Shown here piece by piece: positions 24,505-37,953 of a DNA stretch of 64,000 nt. Below the pieces are notes generated by a model that was not told where the DNA came from, did no database searches, and worked only from the letters and a program-made list of their open reading frames with translations. The stretch comes from Mermis nigrescens (taxonomy: Eukaryota > Nematoda > Enoplea > Mermithida > Mermithidae). A program made the position numbers and the translations under genes. Positions within the stretch are counted from its first letter, which is position 1. The number at the start of each line of letters is the position of its first letter. Where the stretch lies: the NCBI GenBank assembly GCA_036768485.1, contig JAVLUZ010000226.1, positions 558,001-622,000 of the forward strand, given 5' to 3'.

Positions 24505-26069
24505 TATTGATACCCAAGTACAATGGTCTGAGGATAAATAAACACTGAGTGTAAACTACTTTACATCACTATTGGATGTAAACAAACGCGCCTACGTGAC
24601 GTCTCACATTTGATTCTTTGAAAATTTCTAGACTCAGGAAAAAATTAGGTTTCTGGAATGCTCAAAAACATAAATACATATGTAGTGTAAACTTCATGTA
24701 AACACCTAGTGTAGAAAGATTTTGGTCAGATTCATAATTTTGATATTGTTCCGATATTACAATTAATATTTATGTAAAAATTAAGTCTCCATAATGTACT
24801 ATGGGCAAACTAACAGTTGGTGTAAGTACTTTACAACACTGTAGAGTGTAAACATATGAGCAATTTAGCATATTAAATTTTGTTCCTGGTCCATTTCTAG
24901 ACTTGATAATCGTGTCCCTGACTTATAACCGGAGAATCAGGCAGAAAAAACAAGGCAAACGCATTTTAAACACCAAAATTTTGACTTTTACACTCGCTAA
25001 ATATTATTGTATAAACAATTTGCTTTGACATACCCGATATAAAGCAATTCATTTTATTCTATTGGACTTATCCCGACTTCTGGACGGAGAAAGTGGCGAA
25101 CAGAAAACGCAACAAAAACCGCATTTTCCATCATTTAGAACACTGTAAAGTTTAAAATTCCGTACCAAACTCCCTATTGAGTTTAAAGAAATTCCGTTTG
25201 GTACAATATGTAGCTTTTAAATCGTAGTACATCCCTGTGTGCAAATTCTGTTGCAAAAATTATTTGGTATGATTTATTAATCAAACTTCGGAAAAAACGT
25301 GTTTTTTCGCCCATTTTTTACCTCTGATTTCGAACTTTACACCCCATAAATAACTCAATATTGCGTTTTCTAAATGCGGTTTGCTGCGATGTGTAGTCCC
25401 TGAGAGGCCTTTATTAATACTGTCTTCAATTTACACTGACTCATAAGCGGAAAAATTTGGCAGAGGAAATCTTTGCTTAAAATCCGTTTTTTGCACCACC
25501 CACTAGAGTGTAAACTGTAAACCCCAGGATCTAACTCACCATGGAGCGTAGAAGACTTTGCTTATATGCAGAATGTATCCTTGATCCGCTTTACATTTCT
25601 GTCAGAAAACATTTTAAAAACCTCATAATCGGAGTTAGTATCAGACATAAGCAGGTTGAAAACTCGATCAAAAAGTGCTTTTTCACCCCCAGATTTTCGC
25701 ACTCTTTACACTGCCATTCGAGAACTAATGCGAATTTCAAAAAACAAAATACTGTTCTGTTAAAAATCATCCCTCTATAATCCTATTCTGTTTAATTGTT
25801 CGAGTCATCAATACTCAGTTGTCCACATGCCGTGACAAAAAGGTCCCAAAATTTGTCATGTTATAACGTTACACAAAAACTTTACACCTTCTGTACACAG
25901 TCAGTTTTGAATTTCAAGAAAAACATAAAAACACGGGCAGCAAATTTTTTTATTATCTTTCTTTAAAAACCGCACCTTCCAGAAGTGTCCCGTTATAGCT
26001 GTAGGGGTGCAGAGGTGTTGAGGTACCCAAAAGTATATTGCTAGGTACGCGCTAACGCGCTACCTAAGA
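24505..26069 (-). mobile_element. Helitron-type repeat, copy A2 (subfamily 2, partial)
   Basis: The minus-strand 5' end TCTTAGGTAGCGCG lies at 26069, preceded by A. The body is inverted relative to 61222-62790 and 49136-50650 ('ggaaggtgcgg' head, 'gttcggtacggaatttt', 'gacgtcacgtag'). It stops against copy A1 near 24505, either truncated or interrupted by A1. Confidence 0.75.
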
Positions 26070-26070
26070 T

Positions 26071-29000
26071 AAATAGCGCATTAGCGCGTACCTATAATAT
26101 ACTTGGGTACCTCCAACATATGAGCTCCCCTCTACAGCTATAACGGAATAAACTTGGGAGGTGCGGTTTTTTTTAAAAGATAGATATTAAAAAAATTTGC
26201 TGCTATTTGTTTTCTTTTTACGCACACTGAATGTTCAATGTGTAATGCGCGTATAAAGTTTACATTGAAAATTCAAATCTCTGTCTATTGCTTGTGGAGG
26301 ATCAATTTTTTTGGAATTTTAGTCATGGTCTGCAGATTATGAATTTTTATTTATTGATGTCATCTGATGCACTCATAATATAGAGCATGAATTCTTCTAA
26401 ATTCTTTTTTTCGAAATTTGTGCTGATCTTTGAGCCACAGTGCGCTAAGTGTAAAGGACTGTGTTGAAAAAACGTTTAGTCTTTTTTATGTGTCAACATC
26501 TCCGGTAAAAGAGGCCGCAAAAATTCTTTCTGTTGAAAAAGTACTTCGTTCAAAGGGCTACATGCTGAATTTAACTGCGTTTGTTTGAAGTCAATACGGT
26601 GATAGTTCTGGGGGTTTAACGTTTTATACTCGGGAGTGACGAATAATCACGTTTTTTACTTTTTTCGACAGTGATAATTTCGCCGGTTATAAATCTAGGA
26701 CCCGCAATGTATTCGAAGACTACGTCACAAGGGTTATCGCATTTGGTAGCGTTTCATTAAACTCAATACAATGTCAGGTCTGAAGATGTAAAGTTTGAAA
26801 CTGAATTGGCAAAAAAAGACATTTTTTGCCGTTTCTCTGTCAGCCAACCTCTCTGGTTACGAATCAGGGTTCTGCGAATTATTCCAGAAATGAAGTACGT
26901 GACGGCGGCTAGAACCGCACTAGATGGTTAAACTCTACACTGAATACTGAGTCATTCCTAGAGGTCTTAACAAATATTTCTGGAATAAAAAAACATTTTG
27001 CAGTTATTCTGCCTGTTAAGTTCTCTGATTGTGAATTAATATGCCCGAACTAATGTAAAAATAAGGCACGTCTTTACGCTTATACATAATAGTAAGGTGC
27101 GCTTCTTTACACGCAATATTTACTCATTCCTGGAGGTGTAAGTTCTCAGTCCGTGGTGAATGACATTTCGTCAGTTTTGTCTAGGATCTTCTTCCATTAT
27201 GAGTAAATATGCTTTACGCCTAAGGAGGTCACGCATTCAACTAAACAAATTGTTTTGTACTTAATAAAGGTGTAAAGTAGTTTACGCAACAGATTTATTT
27301 TGTCCCAGAGTGTTGTGGAGGGTAAATTGTTTTGTAAAATTTTATTCGGAATATTAGGATTACGAATCAGACTTCAGACATTCTTTACACTTAGTAATTG
27401 TGTAAAGTTTATACTTAAAATTTACTTTATCTACATGGCATTGTCAAAGGTTAAGTTTTTTAAATGTTCTCCGAAGCATAAGGATTTCTCCGTACTATCA
27501 GGATTATTAACTTTACTGCAATTCTCTCTACATCCTCGAGTTGTATAAACTTTACACTAAAGTCAACTTCAAGTCCATGAGGTTGTAGTTGTAAAGTTAA
27601 GTTTTATTATAAACGTGTTCTCTGGAAAATAAGGATTTACGAATCTAACTTTGTTTTGTGACACAATGACTGTGTGTGAAATGTGCACCGAAAATTATTT
27701 ATAATTTTAAAACTTTGTAAACAGTATTTTTTTGTAAAAACTCTTCTCCATAAGTTTAGGATTATGAATTGGGTAAGAATTGTCTTGCCTATGAGGATGT
27801 TGACGCCAAAAACAATCTTGTCTTCTGCGTTGCACGATTGTTTCATTGCATTTGAATCAATACTAATGAAAAATAGGGTACTAGCAAAGAAAAATGCTTT
27901 GATGGAATAAAAAGGACGAATATACTTGGAATTGCGAATTATTGAAGTTATAAAAGAAGGGGACAAGGAAAAATTTACATATGCGCGAAAAATCGTTGAA
28001 TCTTCTGAAAATGAGACTTTTTCTAAGCAACACAAAACTCGGAGTATGATATTCTGCAGCTTCTGAAAAAGAAGGTGCTTCCTTATTGTTGCTCGTGACG
28101 CGCTGAGCAGCTTAGAGGACAACTTTTTACCTGTGCTAAATGGCCGATTTGTTGGAAATAAGTATCGCATTTTCCTGAAGATATAAAGACAATTCTTGTA
28201 AATGGCTCGGTGGATGAATTTCTATCAGATCATGCTGTTTATTATTGCCCTACAGTTAACACATCTAATTAAGTCTAGCATGATGATTGGCGATGGCGTC
28301 CTAAGCTATTCCAATAGCTGTTCTATTATCAAGCACTGTTGCATTTGTTTGTATGGTTGTCTCGCTGAATTCTTCAACAAATCTTACATTTTTCGGGCTG
28401 GCCTGTTCCCACATGCTTGGAGCCTTGCCGCTTTTATATGGCATTGTTACATCGGTCGTGTGGATTTGCATTCACATTAGGCTAGTAAACAAATGATTTG
28501 TCGCCTCTTTAATTCGATTGATCAATTCTTTTCAATGAACTATTGTCTCATCTATTTCTCGAAATTAAAGCGCAGGTTCCTTCTGTAGGCCGCTGAATAT
28601 GGCATCCGGAAGATTCGCCCCGACATTTCGCCCCCGACATTTCGCCCCGAAATTTCGCCCCCGACATTTGCCCCCAGGTACGCCCCCGGAACTTTCGCCC
28701 CCGACATTTCGCCTCTCGGATGTTTCGCCCCCCAAACATTTCGCCCCTCGGATATTTCGCCCCCAATGCATATCTCGTTATGATGTATTAATCAACTTAT
28801 CTCTGCAATTTTGCTTGCCTTAATTTTTATTTGCCATTACATTCCCAGGAATTCGCTTGACCTTCGTAAGCATATTTTTATGTACTTAATTATAATTTCT
28901 CCCGGTCGGCAAGCAAAGACCCATTTTTTGTTTATTTGATAAAGATTTGCGGATATTTTGGCTTGACCTTACATAATTACGTTGTCTTTGTAGTAATATT

Positions 29001-29753
29001 TTATTCCAGGACCTTTTGTTTGCGACCACACTTTAAGTAGGTCATTCAAAAAGTATATAATGAGGACCAAATGGCAGTAAGTCAGTTAGTTGGTGTAAGA
29101 TTTGCTTAATGGATTCAGTCATTTCGAAAAGAGGAAAGAGGAAGCAAGTCTACGAAAACTACATTTTTGACAATTCTTGTTTTCTTGTTGGCAATAAAAA
29201 ATAAAGCAGCAATATGGTAGAAAATATGCGCCAGAAATTGTTTAAATATGCTTAAAAAATTGTTTAAAGAAATTTAAAAATGAAAAACGAAAATATTGAA
29301 AGCTTATCAAGATTGAAAATGAAAAAATTAAAAATTATTTTTAGTTTAATTCAAAAAAGATTGAAAACAAAAAGAAGAAAAGCGGATATTATGTCCTCCC
29401 GAATTTTACATCCGAGGGACGAAATGTTTGAGGGCGAAGGATCCGAGAGGCGAAATATTTGGGGCGAAAGTTCCGGGGGCGAAACGTACCTGGGGGCAAA
29501 ATATCGAGGCGAAATATCGGGTGCGAAAAGTCGGGGAGCGAAATGTCGGGGGCGAATATTTTAAACCGCAGAATATATGTACATAATTCGATTTTTGTGT
29601 TGCTATAGAGAAAATCTCCAGTTTCAGAAACTTTTACGATTTTGCGCGCCTAGGTGACTTTTCCTAGTCCTCCTTCTTTTACATGTTCAGTAATCCGCAA
29701 TTCCAAGTATATTCGTCCTTTTTTGTTCCATCAGAGCATTTTTCCCTTGCTAT
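26071..29753 (+). mobile_element. Helitron-type repeat, copy A3 (diverged, with 3' stem-loop)
   Basis: It starts head-to-head with A2 at the TAGCGCATTAGCGCGTACC hairpin and ends with CTAT before T at 29753 (other copies end CTAG). The 3' part has inverted arms of about 190 bp (27881-28075 and 29562-29753) starting CTAGCAAAGAAAAATGC. Its loop is enlarged by a GC-rich foldback insert. It is more diverged than B-D. Confidence 0.75.
28612..29562. mobile_element. GC-rich foldback insert with TTCGCCCC minisatellite arms
   Basis: Two blocks of irregular TTCGCCCCCGACAT repeats (28612-28765) and their complement ATGTCGGGGGCGAA (29410-29562) face each other across an AT-rich centre of about 645 bp. 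The outer ends read ATTCGCCCC...GACATTTCGC in both directions. Open frames here come from the repeat period and are not genes. It sits inside the loop of the Helitron 3' stem. No clear target duplication was found. Confidence 0.75.
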
Positions 29754-32700
29754 TATTTAATACAGGGTGGCTCAAAAAAACGGATGGCATATTGGTCCTT
29801 TATAACTTCTCCAATACTAGACCATATTAAACGCGATTTGCTTTATCTAATAGCCTGTTAGTTCTGCACGAACGAGGAGAAGTTTCAATTATGTTGGTTA
29901 AGCTGCTGCGAGCTCACACTATTAAGCAGAAGTCGTTTTTCCGACTTTTGCAGACTTTTTTCTCCTAAAAGAAAGTGTCTTTACAACACTATGATTCCCT
30001 GACATAAAAAAATAATTAAACGCGATTTATTTCATGTGATATCAGACTTCTCTGTTTACTACTATTTTTACTTTGATTGGTTTGCCTGTGCGGACCAGCT
30101 GCATATTCATCACAGGTTGTTGCATTCATATGTTGTTACTTTGCGAACCAACACATGCGACCTTTGATTAAAGCCTAATTATTTTGCATAAACGTAAAAT
30201 ACCAAAAAGCAGATGAGGCGAATGATAGACAATTGAAAAGGCTTAAGAATAAAAGAAGTTACATTCAACTGTCGTAAAATAATTAAAATTTACAGGGCTG
30301 TCGAGGTAAATTATGCTCTGACAGATGCTCTCATGACCACAAAAAAGGACTTATGCCCAATTTAGCGTAAACCACGCAGCTTGAAAAGCCAGCATGAATA
30401 AAACTTTGACATCTTCTTACTGCCTTCAATTTAATCAAGTAGTGGAGGAGTAAGGGCCAATATGCCATTCGTTGTTTCAGCAACCCTGTACAAGATTTGC
30501 TCATGAATTTTGTTCGTGTAGATACGCCTCCGAAACATTCCAAATTTGTTTAGAAAACTTAATTTTTGTCCTTCAAAAGATTTAGCATTGCAGGAGCTGT
30601 ATGTTTTATACGTAAACTGTTTATCAGCTAAATTTTTATTTATTTTTTACAGGTTAAATTTACGAAAATACAGTATTAGATATTTCTCATTTACCTGTTT
30701 CATTTTGCTGATTGTGAAAGTAGGAGAGACTGAATTGCGGATCGTCTTCCACTTTTCTCCTCTTAAAGCTATTAATTCATGACAAGCGGGACTCGGGCCA
30801 TCCAAGGCAAAATGCTAAAAATAAATAATAGTAGATAGACACTTTAAAAAATTTGCTTATATTGTAATAGAAATATTTACCATGCGATCTACAAAATTAT
30901 CAAACTTTTTGATTAGTACATCTTTGACCATGTCCAAGTCAGCGACGAAAACCGTTAATTTTGGGCCAAAAAGTAATACCTATGAATTAGGTGCAAATCT
31001 TTCTGTAATTCACACGCAATTAGTTTATTTTTAGAGCAACCTTAATATGTGGCGCAAAAATTGCAAGAGCAAAGTGAAAATATTAGCAATTGCGTTTTGT
31101 GAAGTGAATAATAATTAAAATGATAAATGTAATAAAAATTATAATAAATAATAATTGCCGAAAATTCTGCCATTATGCAAAATTGATACAGATCTGATTG
31201 ATTATTGTTCAATGATAAGCTCAACCGCTTTTTCAAAATAGGATTTCTTTCATAATCATATGCTTGAAAAAGCATGTGTGCATAGAAGTGTACTTGAGCA
31301 TTTATATTTATCTGAGATAAAATAATTGATAAGTACACTGTTGTTCATTAACATAGTATTTCTTATAATTTACTATAAGGAATACATTAATTATAAAACG
31401 AGTAGTAAAGAAGGACGAGCGACGCTGAGTCAGTCAGCAGATCTAATAAAAAGGACTACATAGAAATTCTCGAACTGTTGATAATAAATGAAACGACGAT
31501 AATTTACGCAATAAAACTTTATAGACCGTTTCTTATCCATGACATATAATGGTGAATGTTTACTAGTTAATAAAATATTCCGTGTTTAGAATATCCATGC
31601 TGTTGAAACAATAAGATGATTTTGTTATTAGCTGAGATTTATTTCTTATACGCTGCAATTGATTACCCAAAAAACGCTCCCATATTGCTTTGCCAATCGT
31701 TTAGTATCATCTATTTATTGATCTTTATGCGCTTAAAGAAATTCAAATGACAATAAGAATCAATAAAAATGGGGCTGATGTTGATATACAATTATTTTGA
31801 ATAAGATCTCAATTTTAGATTTGAATATATCGTTCAAATTACCAAAGAGAAAATGAGGTTCAGGACCTCTGAGACCCATCTGAGATCGCAGTCGATAAAT
31901 CTTCATTCTTTTCCTGTAAAATAGTAAAAAGTTGATTTGGTTTTAGCAATAGCTGACTTTATAAATTCTTACCAAATACAATATGATATGTAAAGAACAA
32001 AAATCGTAAAAATTACAATTCCAATATGCATTTTCCGCAACATATACCCAGATCGCAAAATATCTTTGCTTATGAGCATAATAAGGAAACAACAAGACAG
32101 GGCACCAATAAGATCGGTCGCCTATGCCAGAAACTATTTTATAGATAACAAACTAAAACCTTCATTATCGACACAATTATTTATCTAACGCAATCACTTG
32201 CTCGAGCAGAGATAAAAGTTTGCTGCTGAGACTGACTAAATAGAGCATTTATATGTTTACAACACACAAATTATTATTATGAATCCAAGAATAAAAATTT
32301 TCCTATCACTAAATTTTATTTCTAAAGATGGCATAAATCGACATTTTATTCGTCTACGAGCGTAAACGCTATTACTTCTTTTATTCTCTTCCATTCTAAA
32401 TTTTAAAGACAATACTTGCAATAAAAATATTATGAATTTACTCTAATTGACTATATTTTTTGAATTATATTTAATTATAATCTTAACTTTAACTAAATTT
32501 TAAGAAAATTGATTCCTTACATGTATGGCAAATAATCTCTTTATTTTCATGATCTTCAAATTCTTTAAAATCAAGAAATACTGGAAAGGCCGTTGCGAAA
32601 AATGCCGAAGTCTAATCCGTTTAAAAAATACCTATGCCTGATTATGAGCCTCTTAAATCCAAGCTTCACTTGCGAATCCTAAATACACTGCCAATAGTTA

Positions 32701-35700
32701 AACTTTTGTATATTTGAATTTTCCGTTTTATGGCCGAAACTCTTAATGGTTTTTCTTGTTATTAAATCAGAAAAAAAGAAAGCGCAGATACAAAAACTGT
32801 TATAATTATTTCGAAGGTCATAAATGACAGGTAAATGGTGAGTTAACAAAAATATTTCGTGAAATTTTATCAGACTGCGAAGAATTGTTTTTATGTCGTA
32901 CAAATGCTTTCATCTGCCAAGCCAGAATCACTGAAAGCTCATATTGCGCAGCAATCACGGCATAGCTGAAGTGAATCGGATTTTTATTTGATGTACCCCA
33001 CGTTAAATGGGCAACGTCTAAAATCTGGGATGTTCCAAGATTTTTTGAAAGTAAAAAATGCGTTTCGAAAATTAATGTAGGGACAAAAGCAACATCATTT
33101 TTCGAAATTTGAATTGAGCCCTAATGACCGACATCAAAAACTATAAAAAACTTTAAAAAATTCGAAAATTCAAATCTGGGAAAAATTTGTGTCTAGATTT
33201 CTAGAAAGAAGATTGAAAAATTTTCTGGAAAAGTTGTGGCAAAATGGAGGCCAGAATCATGGAAATAAATAATTTTTTAATGAATCACTTGGAAATTATC
33301 AGAAACTTTGAATTATAGCATAGTTCTAAGGCTGTTTCAGCATTTATACTCCTTTTGAGGCCATTTTTCTTTGATTCATCTCTCCTGGCACGACCCGGCC
33401 CAGACTAGCTAACTCCCACACCGGCCATACTGCGTGTTCATGGTCCAGATCCACAGGGTGCCCACTTGTGGGCTTTATTCTCCAAAAGATCTGCGATATA
33501 AGTCGTTCGATGAGTTTTAAGTATCCATGACGTTTCGCAATCACTAATGCTTAGCAAGCTGGAATCGGATTATTGAATGAGAATACTTCATTGAGCTACA
33601 GAATCAAGATGAATTTCAGACAATTAAAAAATCGATCTCGTACTCTACGCTATTTGGTTTAGACCAAAGCGTCTTTTCTAATAGATAAGAATCATCGATA
33701 CTTCTAATTCATACACATACGAGTAAGTATGTAAAATTTTAAATTGTCATGAATCTGAATGAAAACTTTTGTCAACCAGTGCTCAAGCATGAATATAAAA
33801 GAGGTAAACGGAATCAAAGTCATCCTTAGCTTCAAATTTAGCTCAGAAGTCAGGTCCTTAATTTTTGATTGTCAAGTACCTACTTACTTAATGAGAATGT
33901 AACATGCACAAACTTGTACATTAATATATCTTTCTGCTGCTGTTCTTTTATTTAGAAATATGAGTAAATGCTAAACCACCAAACAACCAGACAGACAGAA
34001 AGAAAACAATGCTAGAGGCATGCCGCCGTTGACCCAAGATAAAGGTCAACAGTGCGTTTAGCATGACTATCATTTTCATGCTGAACTTAATAACCCCTCA
34101 TGCGATGATGCTATATGACAAAATGCATTGGCCTGTACACCATGTATAACTTATTGTGTGATGATAAGCCATATAATTCTTCAGATTAAGTAAACCTAAT
34201 TCAGGTGCCTTCTTGCCAAATATTGAGCTAATGGCAAAAAGTTTCAAGCAGTCAATTGAAGCGCATTGTTTTGTCAGCCACGTGCTCGGTTTGAAGTACA
34301 ATTTTATTGAAATACTTTTCTGGAAAGATGATTTACCACGAAGTAAAGGCGAATCGTCCTACACGTATTTCTTGTCATGCTTTTTTCGTTGAAATGATGC
34401 ATCAAACATTTTTATGAAAACCCGCTAACAGTTCTGCTAGCTTTATATCTGTTTTTAGTTTTTTATTGATTAGCGCAGCGTGATTCAGGAATAACCACTG
34501 CAAAGGTTGGAATCTGAATCGCTATCTTTTTGCAATGTACTTTCTATTGTGGCTTTACTCGTTCACAAAAAATTGAAGCGCGATATTTTACATTATCCTA
34601 TTTCCTGTTTTAGTGAAGTTCTGTTAGTGTTGTCATATATGTAAACGAATATGTACACGTGCAGTCTCTCAAAAAGTTGTAATTTTCTAATTTTTCGAGC
34701 AATTCAAAATTTTAATTACTGATTTTCACGACGTACTTTATACAAATATTACGCTTTCAATCCGTCGTCATTACGTCACACATATTATTCGTTCTTAATT
34801 ATTGAAACAAATAGGAATTCTAAAAGGAAACTGATTTCTTTATCGTTTTCGCTGATGGATCTGTTTTTTCCTATTTCGCTCTAAATTATTTACTCATTTA
34901 ATCCATTTCACGCTCTTCATAACCATCCGCCGCGATAAAATGCTTGCTCAATTTCAAACTTCCTCTGTTTCAAACCTACGAAGTAATTTATCTTGTCTTC
35001 ATATTTGTCGCAAATAATTTTGATGATTATCACCATGTTGGTATTTAAATATGATAAGAATACAAGAACGATGAGAGTTAACAGAAAAACGAGAAAGTTT
35101 TATGTGAAACGATACTAAAACATGGCTAAAATGGACAAAAATCAAAATTTTTGCAGATAAGTCTGGAAGAAGAAACAGACTGATTATTTATGTAACCATC
35201 GCCCAAAATAAAGTAAGTGAAAAATGTGATTTGAAGAGAAATCAAACAAAAATTAACACGAGTTAGGAAATAGTCAACCTTAATGCATCAGTTTAATCTT
35301 CTGACCCGAACACTTTGTTTAATTAGTCATAAATTCAGGTGGCAATGGGCCTCTCTATGATTATAAATCTGGTGTACAGTTGTCACAAAAGCGACGGTCA
35401 TAAACAATTGGATTTGTTTACTTGGTTCCTGCTCTTTACGGGTCAAGATACAATTACACCATAGTGAGCGTCAAAAAATAAGAAATCTTATACTTTTTAG
35501 ATTTTTATTAATTATCTATATTAATAACAGATGAAAGTTAAAACAGTTCGTTAAATATTCGATACTAGGTATCAAGAGTAGATTTCCTGATTTAAAAGCA
35601 ATATTTATAATTTTATGATAGCCTACATAGGGTAATCGACACTGGAATTACCGTTTGAAACGAAATTCATTCCGCAAAGATACATTTGTTTTTCAAGCAA

Positions 35701-36187
35701 AAAATAAATAGGTATCTTTGACAATTCTTTAAAAAATAAAGAGCAATTAAACAATATGCCTGCTAAGCAGTCATGTCAATATATAAACATTTCTAGATAA
35801 TAGATACAAATTTTTTGGCATCAAGTTGTGACGATATACACGCGGGAGTTTGGGGTCTAGGATTATGGATGCACAACATGACTAATCTGATGGTCAGCCG
35901 GTCATGAGGTTAATAATTGAGCTTTAAATGACCTCAAAAAATGGTATAAGCGCTAAAATAGCGTTAAAACTACTTTATTACACAGTTATTGGTCAATTTG
36001 AAGCACTTCTAAAGAAAATTTTCACTTTATTCATTTGCCTTTATTTTGCCTCATTTTCCAGAGAAAAATTAAATTTTGTGATAAAAATTGAGACAAAATA
36101 AAGGCTAAAATAGACGGAAATTCAGAATATTTTCAAAAAGTATTTGAAATTTGACAGAAATTATTGATTGACATATTTTTATGCTAG
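29754..36187. other. 6.4 kb intergenic DNA, no gene recognised
   Basis: AT-rich sequence lacking recognisable domains, RNA genes or terminal repeats. A somewhat GC-richer patch at 33350-33500 has a 66-codon minus-strand ORF of no known family. Confidence 0.45.
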
Positions 36188-37490
36188 TTAGGATTTATTA
36201 GGATGCAGCGGATACCCGCAGCCGCACCCACTATTGCCCGCTTCTTTTTGCAGGTCCCGTCTCGCTAGACCCACCGTCCCGCTTGACCCACCGTCCCACC
36301 AGACCGACTTTTTCGTCCCGCTAGACCCAACGGAAGTCTCGCTAGACCTACCACGTGCATAATGAGCTGTCCCACCACACCCAACATTTCGCGACCGTCC
36401 CGCTAGTCCCACTGTCTCGGAAGACCCACCCGAAAAATGAAGACATACATATTACATGTGAAATGAAAAATACTAATCAAGACGCTTAAGTGAATTCTCC
36501 AAAAAATTTTGTAATCATTAATTTAAAGCAAGTTTTAAGTGTGTGACAGTCAATTACAAGCGATTAGTTTGTTTTCGTGAATGTGCAGTTGTATATAATT
36601 ACCATAGGTATTTCATTCGAATATGACAAGTCGGTAGGTATGTACATTAAAAATCAGCAACTTTATCATATTAAACATTACTGCCTAATTTTCCTAACAT
36701 TTTCGATTTTTTAGTGGGAATTTGCAACATTCGTTCGACCCGATTATTGCTGGAGCCGTCTTTGTGAAATGCCTACATGCTTTTCATCATATTCATATGT
36801 GCATATCTGTATAACATCGGAATAAAATAACGCTTCAGCCTGTGTGCCTACTTAGTATGGAAATTCCCGATTGATGTTATTAATAATTATTACGATAATA
36901 AGCAACCCATCTGAATGCGTTTGACAAGAGTACCCTTGACATGAAAAATATTAATTTATTCTTAAAGTGTCATCGGTCATGGCTGGTCACTTACCATTGC
37001 TACACACGCATGAACCGCACGCACATAAGTATGTTATCATTTGTAATGTACACAATACCATGCTATAATATACAACATTTGTTTATTTATTAATTAAATT
37101 AAGTGATCAGTGCTTAATTGAATGTAATTATTTTTTAATTATTTATTTATATGTTTGACTAAACATGTTTAATTGAATGCATACACTTTGCAAGCGTTTC
37201 TGTTTTTGCTTACAAGCGTACATAATTTTTCTCTGGTGGGTCTTCCGAGACAGTGGGTCTAGCGGGAAGGTCGCAAACGGTGGGTCTAGCGGGTCCCGTC
37301 TCGCTAGACCCACCGTCCCGCTTAACCCACCGTTCCGTTGACCCACCGTCCCACTAGACCCACTTTTCCGTCCCGCTAGACCCACCAGAAGTCTCGCTAG
37401 ACCCACCACGTGCATAATGAGGTGTCCCGTTAGACCCACAATTTTGCGACCATCCCGCTAGATCCACTGTCTCGGAAGACCCAACAGAGA
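36188..37490 (+). mobile_element. Foldback unit F, copy a (direct)
   Basis: A minisatellite block (36235-36425, GTCCCGCTAGACCCACC orientation) is followed by about 800 bp of unique-looking arm. A second block (37231-37490) switches from the GGTGGGTCTAGCGGG sense to its complement in the middle. The arm aligns directly with 42890-43412 plus 44175-44590. It is non-coding. Short open frames over the blocks are periodicity artefacts. Confidence 0.8.
37231..37490. repeat. GGTGGGTCTAGCGGGAC minisatellite, inverted centre
   Basis: It begins GGTGGGTCTTCCGAGACAG and, from about 37290, continues as GTCCCGCTAGACCCACC, so the block is itself an inverted repeat joining two oppositely oriented F copies. 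Variant units include cgagacttccGG and a conserved GCACGTGG spacer (as its complement). Confidence 0.85.
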
Positions 37491-37953
37491 AGAAAATTAT
37501 GTACGCTTATTAGCAAGAACGGAAACGCTTGCAAAGTGTATCCATTCAAGTATATATGTTCAGTCAAATATATAAATAATTAATTAAAAACTTATTACAT
37601 TTAATTAACCATCTAATCAATTAAATTTGATTGATAAATAAATAAATTTTGTATATTATTGCATGAAATTGTGTACATTGCAAATTATAACCTGCAAAGA
37701 AGATATGTGCGTGCGTGTGTGCATGTGTATGGCAATGGTGAGTAGCCAGCCATGGCCGATTATTTTTTAAGAATGAATTTTTATGTTTCATGTCAAGGAA
37801 TATACTCTTGTCAAACACATTTCAGAGGGCATTTTTTTGCTTTTTATCGTAATGGTATTGTACTCTTTGTATCCTTCGATCAGGGAATTTCCGCATACTA
37901 AGTAGGCACAAAGATTGAAGCGTTGACACTGCATTCCGATAACAGTACAGATA

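Noticed and set aside
28202..28480. 92-codon hydrophobic plus-strand ORF
   Set aside because: It lies in the loop of the Helitron stem, with no family match and no conservation in copies B or C.
28548..28823. Open frames in three registers over the TTCGCCCC repeats
   Set aside because: A repeat without stop codons gives open frames automatically; no start context or domain.
33344..33544. 66-codon minus-strand ORF in a GC-richer patch
   Set aside because: No domain, no splice context and no neighbour that supports a gene.
36188..36412. Gly/Ser-rich ORFs over the GGTGGGTCTAGCGGGAC blocks (also near 37143, 42047, 42743, 44633)
   Set aside because: They reflect the minisatellite period and, at 44633, include translated N bases.
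36235..37490. CRISPR-like repeat array
   Set aside because: Repeats are contiguous with degenerate short linkers, there are no unique spacers of even length or cas genes, and the DNA is eukaryotic.
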